In this document: positions 1 through 8,279 of the stretch, one piece after another | How the letters are laid out: each line of letters starts with the position of its first letter | Numbering within the stretch: position 1 is the first letter of the stretch | NCBI GenBank assembly: GCA_020722215.1 | Contig: DYLG01000008.1 | Coordinates: 1 to 35,236, forward strand | Length of the DNA: 35,236 nucleotides | Source of the DNA: Desulfomonile tiedjei | GTDB taxonomy: Bacteria; Desulfobacterota; Desulfomonilia; Desulfomonilales; Desulfomonilaceae | Direction of reading: 5' to 3' | Program-made: the position numbers and the translations under genes | The notes under the pieces: generated by a model | The model's database searches: none | What the model was told of the DNA's origin: nothing | What the model saw: the letters and a program-made list of their open reading frames with translations, nothing else

Positions 1-1
1 G

Positions 2-637
2 GAAACCGGAATCATTGTCAAGATCGAATACGGGGGGACCGGTAAGCTTCTGGCCAGGATGAAGGCCACGGGGGAGGGCGATGTGTTCGTTCCCGGGTCC
101 CATTTCGATGTGGACAAACTCAGGGAAGAGGGCGGGATCTTGGCGTCTTATCCCGTGGTCCTTCATACGCCGGTGATTGCCGTGTGGAACAAGACGACGA
201 AGACGATAGATAAGCTCGCCGATCTGGCAACCCCCGGAGTCAGGGTTGGGCTGGGCGATCCGCAGGCCATGGCGCTCGGCCGCACCGCAGAAGAGATTCT
301 TCGCAAGTCGGGCATGGCGGAACGGATACTCCCCAACGTCGCGGTTCGTGCTGCGACGGTCAAACAGCTTGCGCTGTACGTGGCCCGCGGCGATGTGGAC
401 GCAGCCATTATAGCGCGGGCGGACGCGATCCAGTTTCGGGATTCAGTGAAGATGATCGAGGTTGATAAGAGCTGGTATAAGCCGGACGTCATCACTGCGG
501 CGGTTTTGAAGGCTTCTCGCAACCCCGAGGATGCACGTAAGCTGGCGACTTTCCTGAGCACGGCGTCTGCTGTGAAGGTTTTCAATAAGTTCGGCTTCTT
601 GCCCCTGGATTCGCAGCAAAGTACTTTGGAGTGGTAG
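2..637 (+). CDS. modA: Molybdate/tungstate ABC transporter, periplasmic binding protein (5' truncated)
   Basis: The reading frame is open from base 2, so the true start and signal peptide lie outside the window. The visible 212 residues begin in the conserved N-terminal part (YGGTGKLLARM, then GDVFVPGS), which matches the part of ModA/WtpA-type proteins that surrounds the oxyanion pocket. The second lobe carries VARGDVDAAIIARADA, the usual place for the other pocket residues. The role would be capture of molybdate or tungstate in the periplasm for delivery to the permease encoded next. The sequence does not decide between Mo and W. The 3' end overlaps a possible GTG start of the permease, which suggests one transcript and coupled translation. 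The family call rests on motif recognition and on the permease and ATPase that follow. Confidence 0.8.
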   Translation, partial: ETGIIVKIEYGGTGKLLARMKATGEGDVFVPGSHFDVDKLREEGGILASYPVVLHTPVIAVWNKTTKTIDKLADLATPGVRVGLGDPQAMALGRTAEEILRKSGMAERILPNVAVRAATVKQLALYVARGDVDAAIIARADAIQFRDSVKMIEVDKSWYKPDVITAAVLKASRNPEDARKLATFLSTASAVKVFNKFGFLPLDSQQSTLEW

Positions 638-1422
638 TTGGACAAGTTGGATCGGATATTTGTGATATGCTTGCGCTCGTCGTTGTGTTCGTCGTAGGCG
701 TTCTCGCAGCACTGGTTTCCCAGGCGTCCGGTCCGGAATTGCTTTCCGCATTGCGATCATCCGAGACCATGTTTGCTCTCAGGTTGTCGCTGACGTTGTC
801 AGTAGCAGCGGTTCTTGTAGGCTCATTGGTGGGAGTACCCGCGGCATACTTCCTGGCGAGGCGCGAATTCCGCGGCAAGGGGGTATTCGACACGTTGCTG
901 GATGTTCCGCTTGTCATGCCCCCGTTGGTTGCGGGCGTGGGGCTACTCTTCTTGCTGGGGCGAGGCATGCTGGGAGGACCGCTGGCCCAATGGGGGATTC
1001 ATCTGGTTCTATCGCCGTGGGGAGCGCTAATAGCTCAGACTTTTGTGGCGACGCCGATCGTCATCAGGAGTGCCAAAGCCGCGTTCGAGTCTGTGAACCC
1101 CGGGTATGAGGCTGCGGCCATGACGTTGGGACTGAGCCCCTGGAAGGTTTTCGTGAAGATCAACCTTCCGTTGGCAGGTCGAAGCATTGCGTCCGGGATG
1201 ATCCTGGCGTGGGGACGTGCGCTCGGAGAATTCGGAGCAACGCTGATGGTGGCCGGCGCCACGCGCTTTCGCACAGAAACCCTGCCCATAGCGGTGTACT
1301 TGAACGTTTCCAGCGGGCAGTTAGGCGTCGCGGTCGCTTGCGCGCTCGTGCTGGTAGGCACGGCGTTTTTTCTGCTGCTTGCGCTTAGGCTTGTGCAGCA
1401 TAAGGGCCATGTCGGACTCTAG
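631..1422 (+). CDS. modB: Molybdate/tungstate ABC transporter permease
   Basis: This is an integral inner-membrane permease of 263 residues with about five or six hydrophobic segments, typical of ModB/WtpB (CysTW) permeases. The cytoplasmic EAA-loop region is clear (EAAAMTLGLSPWKVF, then GRALGEFGATLMVAG); this loop contacts the ATPase. The GTG at 631 overlaps the upstream stop by 7 bases. An in-frame ATG at 667 begins directly at the first membrane helix and is an equally good start. Neither has a strong ribosome binding site. It sits between the binding protein and the ATPase in the standard modABC order. Confidence 0.85.
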   Translation: MVVGQVGSDICDMLALVVVFVVGVLAALVSQASGPELLSALRSSETMFALRLSLTLSVAAVLVGSLVGVPAAYFLARREFRGKGVFDTLLDVPLVMPPLVAGVGLLFLLGRGMLGGPLAQWGIHLVLSPWGALIAQTFVATPIVIRSAKAAFESVNPGYEAAAMTLGLSPWKVFVKINLPLAGRSIASGMILAWGRALGEFGATLMVAGATRFRTETLPIAVYLNVSSGQLGVAVACALVLVGTAFFLLLALRLVQHKGHVGL

Positions 1423-1437
1423 TACGAGGAGGTGATC

Positions 1438-2478
1438 GTGTCTGAAATCGAGATCATCGGCGTGCGCAACCGGTTTTTGAAAGACGTTCGACTACGGGTG
1501 TCCGAGGGCAAGACCTTTGTTATCGTAGGTCCTTCGGGCGCAGGTAAGACCAGCCTTCTCAGGGCAATCGCCGGACTTGAGCCTCATGAGGGGACTATCA
1601 TCGTGGACGGTCGAGAGATTCAGCGCCTCCCGCCACATTTGCGGGAAATCGGCTATGTTAGCCAAGATCTTGATCTATTTCCTCACCTGACCTTGGAGGG
1701 GAACCTGATTATCGCGATGAATCGCCTCCGTGTGACTTGGAACCGAAAGAAACAACGAGCGCGGGAGCTCATGGAGCTTCTGCGTATAGTGCCGCTGGCC
1801 GAGCGGTATCCCTCTGCACTTAGCGGCGGAGAGAAGCAGCGGGCTGCGTTGGCACGTGTCCTGGCATCCGAACCCAAAATTCTTCTGCTTGACGAACCGC
1901 TGAGCAAGCTCGATTTCCGAACCGCTCGCTATCTTCGCTCCGAGTTACTGTCCCTTCTAAACCGGCTTCGGGTCACCGCGATCTTCGTGACCCACAACAT
2001 GGAGGAAGCTCGCGAAATGGGGGACGACCTTGCCGTAATGACCGAGGGAACGCTCACTCACACAGGTTCGCCGGCTGAATTGCGGCTCACAGATTCGTGT
2101 CCGGGGGATTCGTTCCTCGAGAGGCCCAACATTCTCTGCCCAGTGCACAAGGAATTCTCCGGGAACGGTATTGTCAAGATCACATGGGCCGGCTCCCGCT
2201 GGTACGTCCCCGACGAGGGGCGCGAGTTTACACATGTTGCGGTCAGTCCCAGTCGTATCGACATCGGTCCGAAGCCTCCGCAGGGCCCGTCTATCAATCG
2301 GTTCACAGCCACCGTGAGTTCGGTGCACCATTCCGACGACTCGGTTCGCTTAACGGTCCACGTGAACGGAGAAGCCCTCCGGGTGGAGATCACGGGTGAA
2401 CGGGCACAATGGTTGAGACCGGTCCCTGGAGACGTGGTGCACGGTCTGGTGAGGTTGACGGCATTCGAGATCATGTGA
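1438..2478 (+). CDS. modC: Molybdate/tungstate ABC transporter ATP-binding protein
   Basis: This is the cytoplasmic ATPase that powers the transporter. It has Walker A GPSGAGKTS, signature LSGGEKQRAAL, Walker B ILLLDEPLSKLD and the H-loop VTHNMEEA. After about residue 230 there is an extra domain ending in VSSVHHSDDSVRLTVHVNG, which resembles the TOBE-like regulatory domain that binds oxyanion in ModC/WtpC proteins. The start is chosen at GTG 1438 because a complete AGGAGGTGATC-type Shine-Dalgarno sequence (1427-1437) lies just before it. The GTG at 1432 is inside that site. At 346 residues it has the usual length for ModC-type ATPases with a C-terminal domain. Confidence 0.88.
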   Translation: MSEIEIIGVRNRFLKDVRLRVSEGKTFVIVGPSGAGKTSLLRAIAGLEPHEGTIIVDGREIQRLPPHLREIGYVSQDLDLFPHLTLEGNLIIAMNRLRVTWNRKKQRARELMELLRIVPLAERYPSALSGGEKQRAALARVLASEPKILLLDEPLSKLDFRTARYLRSELLSLLNRLRVTAIFVTHNMEEAREMGDDLAVMTEGTLTHTGSPAELRLTDSCPGDSFLERPNILCPVHKEFSGNGIVKITWAGSRWYVPDEGREFTHVAVSPSRIDIGPKPPQGPSINRFTATVSSVHHSDDSVRLTVHVNGEALRVEITGERAQWLRPVPGDVVHGLVRLTAFEIM

Positions 2479-2542
2479 AATGATGATCAGGCGTTACGTG
2501 CAAAGGTTTTGCTTATACATACATTAAGAAAGGAAGAGCGGC

Positions 2543-3265
2543 ATGGACTTCTTCGATATCATGAGATCCGAGTTGCTTAAGATGATTGACGAAAACGACT
2601 GGCACGACGCGCCCGTTCGCGTGAAGGTCAAAACGCTCACTCCTGAGGAAGCGATCGGGAATCCCGAGCACGACGACTATCCTCTGGTCAAAGGGCGAGA
2701 ACGCATGATGGAAGCGGATTTCGAGGGAGCCAGAGGACAAGCTTTCACCGATCAGTTCGGCAAATTCGACGGCGCCATGAGCATGGTCGCTGAGCTGCCG
2801 CTTGAAAACTCGTTCCAACGCGCGGTCTTAATCGCTACGCTTAATGCCGTAATGAGCCGATTGGGGCTCTGCGAGCGCACAGTGCATTGCCGGGACGATG
2901 AGCCGCCCCGGTGTGCGCAAGAACTCGTGAACTTCATGAGGTCTCGGTACGGCAATCCCAAAATCGCAATGGTCGGCCTGCAGCCTCGGATGTTGGAGCA
3001 TCTGAGCAAACGCCTTGAAGTTCGCGTCACCGACCTTGATGAAGATAATATCGGCACGGAAAAATTCGGCGTGTGCATCGGCGGACCGGAAGAGACAGAA
3101 GCGAACCTGCAATGGTGCGACGTGGCTCTTATAACGGGGAGTGCACTGTGCAATGCAACGCTCCAGGACATGATAGGATACAAGCCAACAGTAGTCTTCG
3201 GCGTCACGGTTGCCGGTCCGGCCAAATCCCTCAATCTCGACAGATTCTGTCCGCTGGGACGCTGA
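2543..3265 (+). CDS. DUF364 (putative heavy-metal chelation) protein
   Basis: This cytoplasmic protein of 240 residues matches the DUF364 family (Pfam PF04016, with its DUF4213 N-terminal part). The C-terminal half has VGLQPRMLEHL, VTDLDEDNIG, DVALITGSALCNATLQDM and VFGVTVAGPAKSLNLDRFCP, the family's Rossmann-like pattern. The family is associated with metal or metal-cofactor handling, but no reaction is established. A good ribosome binding site (AAGGAAGAG) precedes the ATG. It follows modC by 64 bases, so it probably shares the transporter's transcript and may act on the imported metal. That role is inferred from position only. It has several cysteines in the C-terminal half. Confidence 0.75.
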   Translation: MDFFDIMRSELLKMIDENDWHDAPVRVKVKTLTPEEAIGNPEHDDYPLVKGRERMMEADFEGARGQAFTDQFGKFDGAMSMVAELPLENSFQRAVLIATLNAVMSRLGLCERTVHCRDDEPPRCAQELVNFMRSRYGNPKIAMVGLQPRMLEHLSKRLEVRVTDLDEDNIGTEKFGVCIGGPEETEANLQWCDVALITGSALCNATLQDMIGYKPTVVFGVTVAGPAKSLNLDRFCPLGR

Positions 3266-3342
3266 GTCGGCTCCCCGTACGGACGGGCGGCAAGGCAATC
3301 AGACTGATAACCGCAATTGAAAAAGCCAATAGTTTTTTCAAG

Positions 3343-3369
3343 GGCCATGGAAAATGGAAAACCATGGCC
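3343..3369 (+). terminator. Hairpin after the modABC-DUF364 unit, weak terminator candidate
   Basis: A perfect 8-bp stem (GGCCATGG at 3343-3350 with CCATGGCC at 3362-3369) with an 11-base A-rich loop lies 78 bases after the DUF364 stop. A pyrimidine-rich stretch (CTCTCCTTTC) follows, but not a clean T-run. It could end the upstream transcript or be a regulatory palindrome. Confidence 0.35.
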
Positions 3370-3497
3370 TCTCTCCTTTCAACGTCAGGCACGAGATTTC
3401 CGAAAGATTGCCGGAACAGTCAAGCCGATCAACTCCTTTCCGGCGTCGATGCCCACAGGGTTTCTCGATTGTCCCTGATTACATCGTTATAATGGAT

Positions 3498-3530
3498 TTG
3501 ACACATAGAGTCCGTCTATGGCATTATACT
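3498..3530 (+). promoter_or_regulatory. Possible sigma70-like promoter elements in the 555-base gap before yedE
   Basis: An exact TTGACA (3498-3503) is followed by TATACT (3525-3530), but the 21-base spacer is longer than the usual 17. A perfect TATAAT also occurs just upstream at 3488-3493 without a well-spaced -35. The gap 3266-3820 holds no convincing gene, and a promoter for the yedE group is expected here. The exact site is uncertain. Confidence 0.25.
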
Positions 3531-3820
3531 GCTCAGGGATTTCTCGGCAATCAGAAGGCAGTCACGCGCAGTGAATCAGCGGCTTCATGCCTACTGGGCG
3601 AGTCCTTGGGAACGGCTGACCTCCGCCGGGATCACGGCCACGTGGATCCGCTTTTCCCGGTCCGGTTTACGTGCTTGGGAATTCACGCTCACAGCTCTGG
3701 GGCAGGATGCATCGAGATGTGGTTGGCTCAATGCGGTGGTTACTTCGCTGGAAAGGCCGCCGAGGGATCTCCTGATCTAGGCGCTCGTTACGGTCTGAGT
3801 TGAAGGAGGGTTTCACGAGT

Positions 3821-4909
3821 ATGAAAAACGTGTTTGCCACTCGATGGGGCATAATTGTTGTGGGAGCGGTCATCGGGGTTTTGGCCGCTCTGCTTCAGAA
3901 GTTCGGCAATCCCGGAAACATGGGGATCTGCGTGGCCTGTTTTGAGCGGGACATTGCGGGCGCCTTGGGATTGCACCGAGCCGAGGTAGTGCAATATCTG
4001 AGGCCTGAGATTCCGGGATTCGTTCTCGGCGCATTCCTTTCCTCTCTGCTTGTAGGTGACTTCAAGCCTCGCGCCGGGTCCAGTCCCCTGGCCCGGTTCC
4101 TGCTCGGTATGTGTGCGATGATCGGCGCTCTTGTCTTTCTTGGGTGCCCTTGGCGAGCGCTTCTTCGTCTGGCCGGAGGGGACGGCAACGCGCTGTTTGG
4201 ACTGGTCGGACTCGTCACGGGCGTCGGAATCGGAACCATATTCTTTCGATATGGTTACAGCCTCGGGCGTACGTATCGGCAGGGTTGGGGAGTGGGATTG
4301 CTTATGCCGATTGTCATGGCCGGGCTGTTGGTCTTGGTTTTCATTTTTCCTCAGACTGAGGGGCAGCCCCAAAACGGGGTTCTCTTTTACAGCGTCAAAG
4401 GACCGGGGTCGCAGCATGCGGCTCTCGCCATCTCCCTCATAGTTGGTCTGGGAGTGGGGGCTATTGCACAGCGAAGCCGTTTCTGCACCATGGGAGCGCT
4501 GAGAGATTTGATCCTTTTCAATCATTGGCATCTCTTTTCGGGTTTTCTTGCGCTTTTGATCTTTGCCTGGATCACAAACATCATCTTGGGTCAGTTCCAC
4601 CCCGGATTCGTCGGGCAGCCTGTGGCACACACGCAGAGCTTCTGGAACTTTGCCGGCATGTTGGTCGCCGGCCTGGCCTTTGCGCTGGCAGGAGGATGTC
4701 CGGGCAGGCAGCTCTTCATGTCAGGAGAGGGTGACGGAGACGCCGGCATTTTCGTTTTCGGAATGATCATGGGAGCGGCATTTGCTCACAACTTCGGACT
4801 TGCCTCGTCGCCAAACGGCATTGGTCCGCACGGAATCGCTGCCGTTGCGGTTTGTCTGATTGTGTGCTTGTGTATAGGATTCACCAACCTTAAGAAGATC
4901 GGCGAGTGA
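3821..4909 (+). CDS. yedE: YedE family membrane transporter (putative selenium/sulfur transporter)
   Basis: This polytopic inner-membrane protein of 362 residues belongs to the YeeE/YedE family. It is hydrophobic throughout, with about 9-10 helices. It carries the family's cysteine signatures: GICVACFERDIAG, FLGCPWRALLRLAGGDGNA, QRSRFCTMGALRD and LAGGCPGRQLFMSGEGDGDA. The two GCP-R motifs are thiol sites thought to pass thiosulfate or reduced sulfur/selenium species. The length and the neighbours (TusA-like, DUF3343) match the selenium-associated YedE subfamily rather than the short sulfur YeeE. The ATG at 3821 is chosen because of AAGGAGG at 3803-3809. A TTG at 3800 would place the ribosome binding site inside the gene. 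Confidence 0.85.
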   Translation: MKNVFATRWGIIVVGAVIGVLAALLQKFGNPGNMGICVACFERDIAGALGLHRAEVVQYLRPEIPGFVLGAFLSSLLVGDFKPRAGSSPLARFLLGMCAMIGALVFLGCPWRALLRLAGGDGNALFGLVGLVTGVGIGTIFFRYGYSLGRTYRQGWGVGLLMPIVMAGLLVLVFIFPQTEGQPQNGVLFYSVKGPGSQHAALAISLIVGLGVGAIAQRSRFCTMGALRDLILFNHWHLFSGFLALLIFAWITNIILGQFHPGFVGQPVAHTQSFWNFAGMLVAGLAFALAGGCPGRQLFMSGEGDGDAGIFVFGMIMGAAFAHNFGLASSPNGIGPHGIAAVAVCLIVCLCIGFTNLKKIGE

Positions 4910-4920
4910 GGAGAGGAACT

Positions 4921-5136
4921 ATGGCGGAGATTGTTGATGCAAGAGGGCTGTCATGCCCGCAACCCGTATTGATGACTCTGACGAAGATCAAGGAGTTGTC
5001 GTCCGGAGAATTCGAAGTCGTGGTGGACAATGAAGTGAGCCGTGAAAATGTGAGCCGCGCAGCTACCAATGCGGGTTGGCAATTGGCGCAGGAAAGGGAG
5101 GAGAACGAGGAATTTCACCTCGTGTTCAAGCGTTGA
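4921..5136 (+). CDS. TusA/SirA-like sulfur (selenium) carrier protein
   Basis: This small cytoplasmic protein of 71 residues has the TusA signature GLSCPQPVL near residue 10; the cysteine of this CPxP motif carries persulfide or perselenide in the family. The fold length is standard for TusA. It starts 11 bases after yedE with a good ribosome binding site (GAGGAGAGG). It is a TusA domain only, without the DsrE-like half present in YedF. Next to YedE and the DUF3343 protein, it most likely accepts sulfur or selenium entering through the transporter. The specific substrate is inferred. Confidence 0.85.
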   Translation: MAEIVDARGLSCPQPVLMTLTKIKELSSGEFEVVVDNEVSRENVSRAATNAGWQLAQEREENEEFHLVFKR

Positions 5137-5705
5137 GAACACTGCTCAAAAAGATCTACCGATTCTTGGTCAAGTCGAAAGACGGCGAGAAATCCCTTGA
5201 CAGGACTCTTTCGGCAAGGGGCATTCTCATCTTCAATCACACAAGCGAGGTGATTAAGGCGGAGGGGCTTCTGAAAAGGGCCGGCCTCGATATTCAGATC
5301 AAGGGCCCTCCGCCCGAAGTTCAAACCGGTTGCGATATGGCGATCGAGTTCCCGCTTATTGCCCAGCTTCTGGTCTCCCAGATCCTTAAGGACGCGGGCC
5401 TGGCGCCTCTACAAGTTCTTCCGCTCCAAGACTTGCTTCTTGAGCCGGTTAGCCTCTACAACATTAAGGATTTTGGCGGCTTCTTGATGGTCCGCGCCGC
5501 AAACATGAAGATAACCGTGGCCAAGCGCGATTTCCGAATCGTCAACGTATCCGGCGGGGGCTGTCCCGACGTGCCTTTTCTCGCGGAGAGGCTTGTAGGA
5601 AAGACTTTGCCGGAAGCCCCGGAACCCGGCGAACTCGGCAGCACGTTGTGCGGATACGCCTTGCAGATGGCGTACGATGAGCTGAAACGCCAATGTCGTT
5701 GCTGA
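5133..5705 (+). CDS. DUF3343 (putative Se/S carrier-like) protein with unknown C-terminal domain
   Basis: The N-terminal part (about residues 20-85) matches DUF3343/PF11823, renamed a putative Se/S carrier: GILIFNHTSEVIKAEGLL and VQTGCDMAIEFPL with the conserved cysteine. The roughly 110 residues that follow are not part of that domain and I do not recognise them. They contain two further cysteine motifs, GGGCPDVPFLAERL and GSTLCGYALQMAYDEL. The start is taken as TTG 5133, which overlaps the TusA stop (TTGA) and would allow coupled translation. A longer frame reaches to 5076 inside tusA and is less likely. The gene lies between the TusA-like and kinase-fold genes, overlapping both. Confidence 0.7.
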   Translation: MRTLLKKIYRFLVKSKDGEKSLDRTLSARGILIFNHTSEVIKAEGLLKRAGLDIQIKGPPPEVQTGCDMAIEFPLIAQLLVSQILKDAGLAPLQVLPLQDLLLEPVSLYNIKDFGGFLMVRAANMKITVAKRDFRIVNVSGGGCPDVPFLAERLVGKTLPEAPEPGELGSTLCGYALQMAYDELKRQCRC

Positions 5706-6577
5706 TTGTCGGAACAATCCCTTATGACGGGTTCCCTCTTCTGGAAGGGCGATGCTCGTTTGAAAGCGGCGTGCTCGCTGTAGGCGGTCATCCTATCGCC
5801 GTATCTCGGGGCACGCCCGCCCTCATCTCGGCTGCCGTAATTGCGGCTCAAGTTCTTCAGATCGATCCGCCGAGAGCAATGCTTGCCGGCGATACGGGAA
5901 AGGGGCAAGGCAGTGAAAAGATCTACCGCCGGCTCGTGAAGATTATCCCGGAGCTACCGGACACGTTACTCGTATTCCATTACCTTCAGCCCGACATCGA
6001 CTGGCATAATCGAATCCTTTTGAGGATCGAGGAACTCCCCAAGCGTCCTACGCTTGTGGCGGATGCCGGATACATGTATGTGGCCAAGATGAGCGGGTTC
6101 GCTGACTCGTACGACCTGTTTACTCCCGACATCGGCGAGCTGGCCTTCCTCGCGGACAAGTCGGCTCCGCATCCGTTTTACACCCGCGGATTCTTGCTTC
6201 AAGACGAAGACAAGGCGGAGGAACTCGTTCAGCGAGCCTACAAGCACCAAAACGCGGCCCGATATTTGCTGGTCAAAGGAAAATGCGACCTCGTCGCCAG
6301 TGCTGAAGGAATTCTGGCCAGGATCTGCGAACCCTGCGTAGAGGCCATGGAGCCTATCGGCGGCACCGGGGACACCGTCACGGGAATAGCGGCTGCGCTT
6401 ATACAAAGCAACAGGCCCATCGCCGAAGCCGCTGCCCTTGCAGCCAGGGCAAACCGTCTTCTCGGTTTTTTGAGCAAACCTACGCCTGCCTTCTCAATAT
6501 CCGAACTTCTTCCTTCACTGCCAAATGCTATTGCCATGGCACTCCAGGATGCGGGACCTACGGACACGGATTCGTGA
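5693..6577 (+). CDS. Ribokinase-fold protein related to the YjeF C-terminal domain
   Basis: This protein of 294 residues has the hallmarks of the ribokinase/NAD(P)H-hydrate dehydratase superfamily: an acidic segment LVADAGYMYVAKMSG, a PDIGELAFLAD motif where dehydratases have PHPGE-L, and the anion-hole motif GGTGDTVTGIAAALI. Family members bind ATP or ADP and act on sugar-like or hydrated-nucleotide substrates. The actual substrate here is unknown. It starts 13 bases inside the DUF3343 gene, so the two are very likely co-translated. Its fixed place in a YedE-TusA-DUF3343 set suggests a role in the same selenium/sulfur pathway rather than general NADHX repair. That is inference from position. 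Confidence 0.65.
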   Translation: MSLLIVGTIPYDGFPLLEGRCSFESGVLAVGGHPIAVSRGTPALISAAVIAAQVLQIDPPRAMLAGDTGKGQGSEKIYRRLVKIIPELPDTLLVFHYLQPDIDWHNRILLRIEELPKRPTLVADAGYMYVAKMSGFADSYDLFTPDIGELAFLADKSAPHPFYTRGFLLQDEDKAEELVQRAYKHQNAARYLLVKGKCDLVASAEGILARICEPCVEAMEPIGGTGDTVTGIAAALIQSNRPIAEAAALAARANRLLGFLSKPTPAFSISELLPSLPNAIAMALQDAGPTDTDS

Positions 6578-6736
6578 ACCCGCACGTTTGCTGAAAACCC
6601 GTCCCGGAAGCCGCGGCCCCTTGGCAACGTATCTTGATCCCGTCCGCGGTTTCCCTTCGAATGGCTTTGTGGCATCATGGGGGAGTTTTCCGGCAGCCAC
6701 CCGTAGGAAAGTCCTCTATCGTCATGGAGACCGCTC

Positions 6737-8029
6737 ATGTCGCTGAAAGGCTCGTTCTCCGTTCCGGGAGACAAATCCATATCGCACCGCGTTGCCCTGT
6801 TTTCACTCCTTGCCGAAGGAGAATGCATCGCGAGCAACATGTCCTCTGCCGAGGACGTTCAGTCAAGCCTCCGTGCGGCAGCATTGCTGGGAGCGAAAAT
6901 CCGTCGTGTCGGCGATCGGGTGAACATCGTGGCCGCGGGCGGCAGAATCATTGATGAGGCCCAAGTGGACTGCGGCAACTCCGGAACCACCTTACGGCTG
7001 CTAATGGGCATTCTGGCAGGCATTCCCGGGGCTTTTCTGCTCGATGGAGACGCTTCGCTTCGGCTCCGCCCCATGGAGCGGGTGGCAGCGCCGCTCAGGC
7101 GGATGGGTGCGATGGTGGAATGCCGCTCAGGCACGTGCCCTGTGCAGGTTATGGGCGGGGTCCTCACCGGGATCGACTATGAACTGCCCGTGGCCAGCGC
7201 ACAGCTCAAGAGCGCTGTTCTGCTCGCGGGAATTCAGGCTGAGGGCGCCACTTACGTGCGGGAACCCGTCCCAAGCCGGGATCATACCGAGCGCCTCCTG
7301 ACGGCTTGGGGAGGCCGCGTCTCCCGGCACGCCAATCGCCTGGAGGTCCGGCATTCGACGCTTCGCATGCCCGAATCCTTCACCGTCCCGGGCGATATCT
7401 CCTCAGCCGCGTTTTTCCTCTGCGCGGCGGCGATTATGCCCGGCTCAGATGTGCTTGCCGAAGAGGTGCTGCTTAATCCCACCAGGTCGGGATTCCCTGA
7501 CGTGCTCAAGCGCATGGGAGCAGACATCGAAATCTCGCAGGCAGGCGAATCCCCTGAGCCGTGGGGCAGCGTGAGAGCCCGGTTCTCACCCAGGTTGAAC
7601 GCGTGCACCATTGACGCTCACGAGATCCCGCTTCTTGTGGACGAGGCGCCTGTGCTGGCGCTCGTAGCAACCCAGGCCCACGGCAGGACTGTGTTCGAGG
7701 GGGTAGGCGAATTAAGGCTCAAGGAATCGGATCGCCTCGAAGCCATTGCGAGCCAGTTGAGCCTGATGGGCGCACAAATCGCCGCGCATGGAGACACGCT
7801 CGTTGTGGAAGGCCCGACCGCCCTCAAAGCGCCGGACAGGCTCGACTCCTACGGAGATCACCGCATCGCGATGACGTTGAGACTGGCGGGTCTCCTGGCG
7901 GAAGCCAACCCTTTGATTGATCGTGAAGAAAGCACAGCCATCTCTTATCCACAGTTTCATGAGACGCTGGAAAGACTGCTGCGGGGCGGGGGTGGCGACA
8001 TACGTGGATTGGGGGAGGCAAGTTGTTAA
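6737..8029 (+). CDS. aroA: 3-phosphoshikimate 1-carboxyvinyltransferase (EPSP synthase)
   Basis: AroA transfers enolpyruvyl from PEP to shikimate-3-phosphate in the sixth step of chorismate synthesis in the cytoplasm. The 430-residue protein has all family blocks in order: VPGDKSISHR near the N-terminus, DCGNSGTTLRLLMG, RPMERVAAPLRRMGA, SAQLKSAVLLAG, PSRDHTERLL, VPGDISSAAFFL, LKESDRLEAI and DSYGDHRIAMTL. The lysine of GDKS and the KESDR region are PEP-binding. The length is normal and nothing is missing. It follows the kinase-fold gene by 159 bases with GGAG before the ATG, so it may or may not share that transcript. No other aro gene is in the window. Confidence 0.97.
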   Translation: MSLKGSFSVPGDKSISHRVALFSLLAEGECIASNMSSAEDVQSSLRAAALLGAKIRRVGDRVNIVAAGGRIIDEAQVDCGNSGTTLRLLMGILAGIPGAFLLDGDASLRLRPMERVAAPLRRMGAMVECRSGTCPVQVMGGVLTGIDYELPVASAQLKSAVLLAGIQAEGATYVREPVPSRDHTERLLTAWGGRVSRHANRLEVRHSTLRMPESFTVPGDISSAAFFLCAAAIMPGSDVLAEEVLLNPTRSGFPDVLKRMGADIEISQAGESPEPWGSVRARFSPRLNACTIDAHEIPLLVDEAPVLALVATQAHGRTVFEGVGELRLKESDRLEAIASQLSLMGAQIAAHGDTLVVEGPTALKAPDRLDSYGDHRIAMTLRLAGLLAEANPLIDREESTAISYPQFHETLERLLRGGGGDIRGLGEASC

Positions 8030-8065
8030 GAAATTCGTTTCACAAATAGGGTCGCGTATCCGGTA

Positions 8066-8085
8066 GGGCGACCGGCTGGTCGCCC
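8066..8085. repeat. Intergenic palindrome family A (GGGCGACC...GGTCGCCC)
   Basis: A perfect 8-bp stem with a 4-base loop (GGCT) lies 36 bases after the aroA stop. A related palindrome (AGGGGCG...CGCCCCT) occurs at 33461-33484 after the fadB-like gene. The recurrence after unrelated genes points to a dispersed repeat family that may also act as an RNA hairpin at transcript ends. Confidence 0.6.
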
Positions 8086-8205
8086 CCACATTGCGTCGGT
8101 TTCAATCAAACGGTGTGACCCGTGGCAGCCCAACGTTGTCGTTGACCCGGGCGGTGCGCGGCTGATATACTCAATTCCGTGCTATTACGTCTTTTCATGC
8201 AACGT

Positions 8206-8223
8206 GCCGGCTTTCCAGCCGGG
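8206..8223. repeat. Intergenic palindrome family B (CCGGCT-TTCC-AGCCGG)
   Basis: A 6-bp stem around a TTCC loop lies shortly before the exported protein gene. The same architecture, with a different stem, occurs at 27970-27987 (GCAGGCT-TTCC-AGCCTGC). The shared CTTTCCAG core suggests one dispersed family. Confidence 0.5.
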
Positions 8224-8279
8224 AGGGGGTTCATCGGAGGGGGCGTGGCTGCCGGTGGCGGTTACCTGGAGGTTGGCCC

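Noticed and set aside
3515-3535. Possible sigma54 promoter (TGGCA...TGCT) before yedE
   Set aside because: The GG-GC spacing is 9 bases instead of the required 10.
3788-4630. 280-codon frame opposite yedE
   Set aside because: Antisense to a clear membrane transporter; composition is low-complexity, very polar and without motifs.
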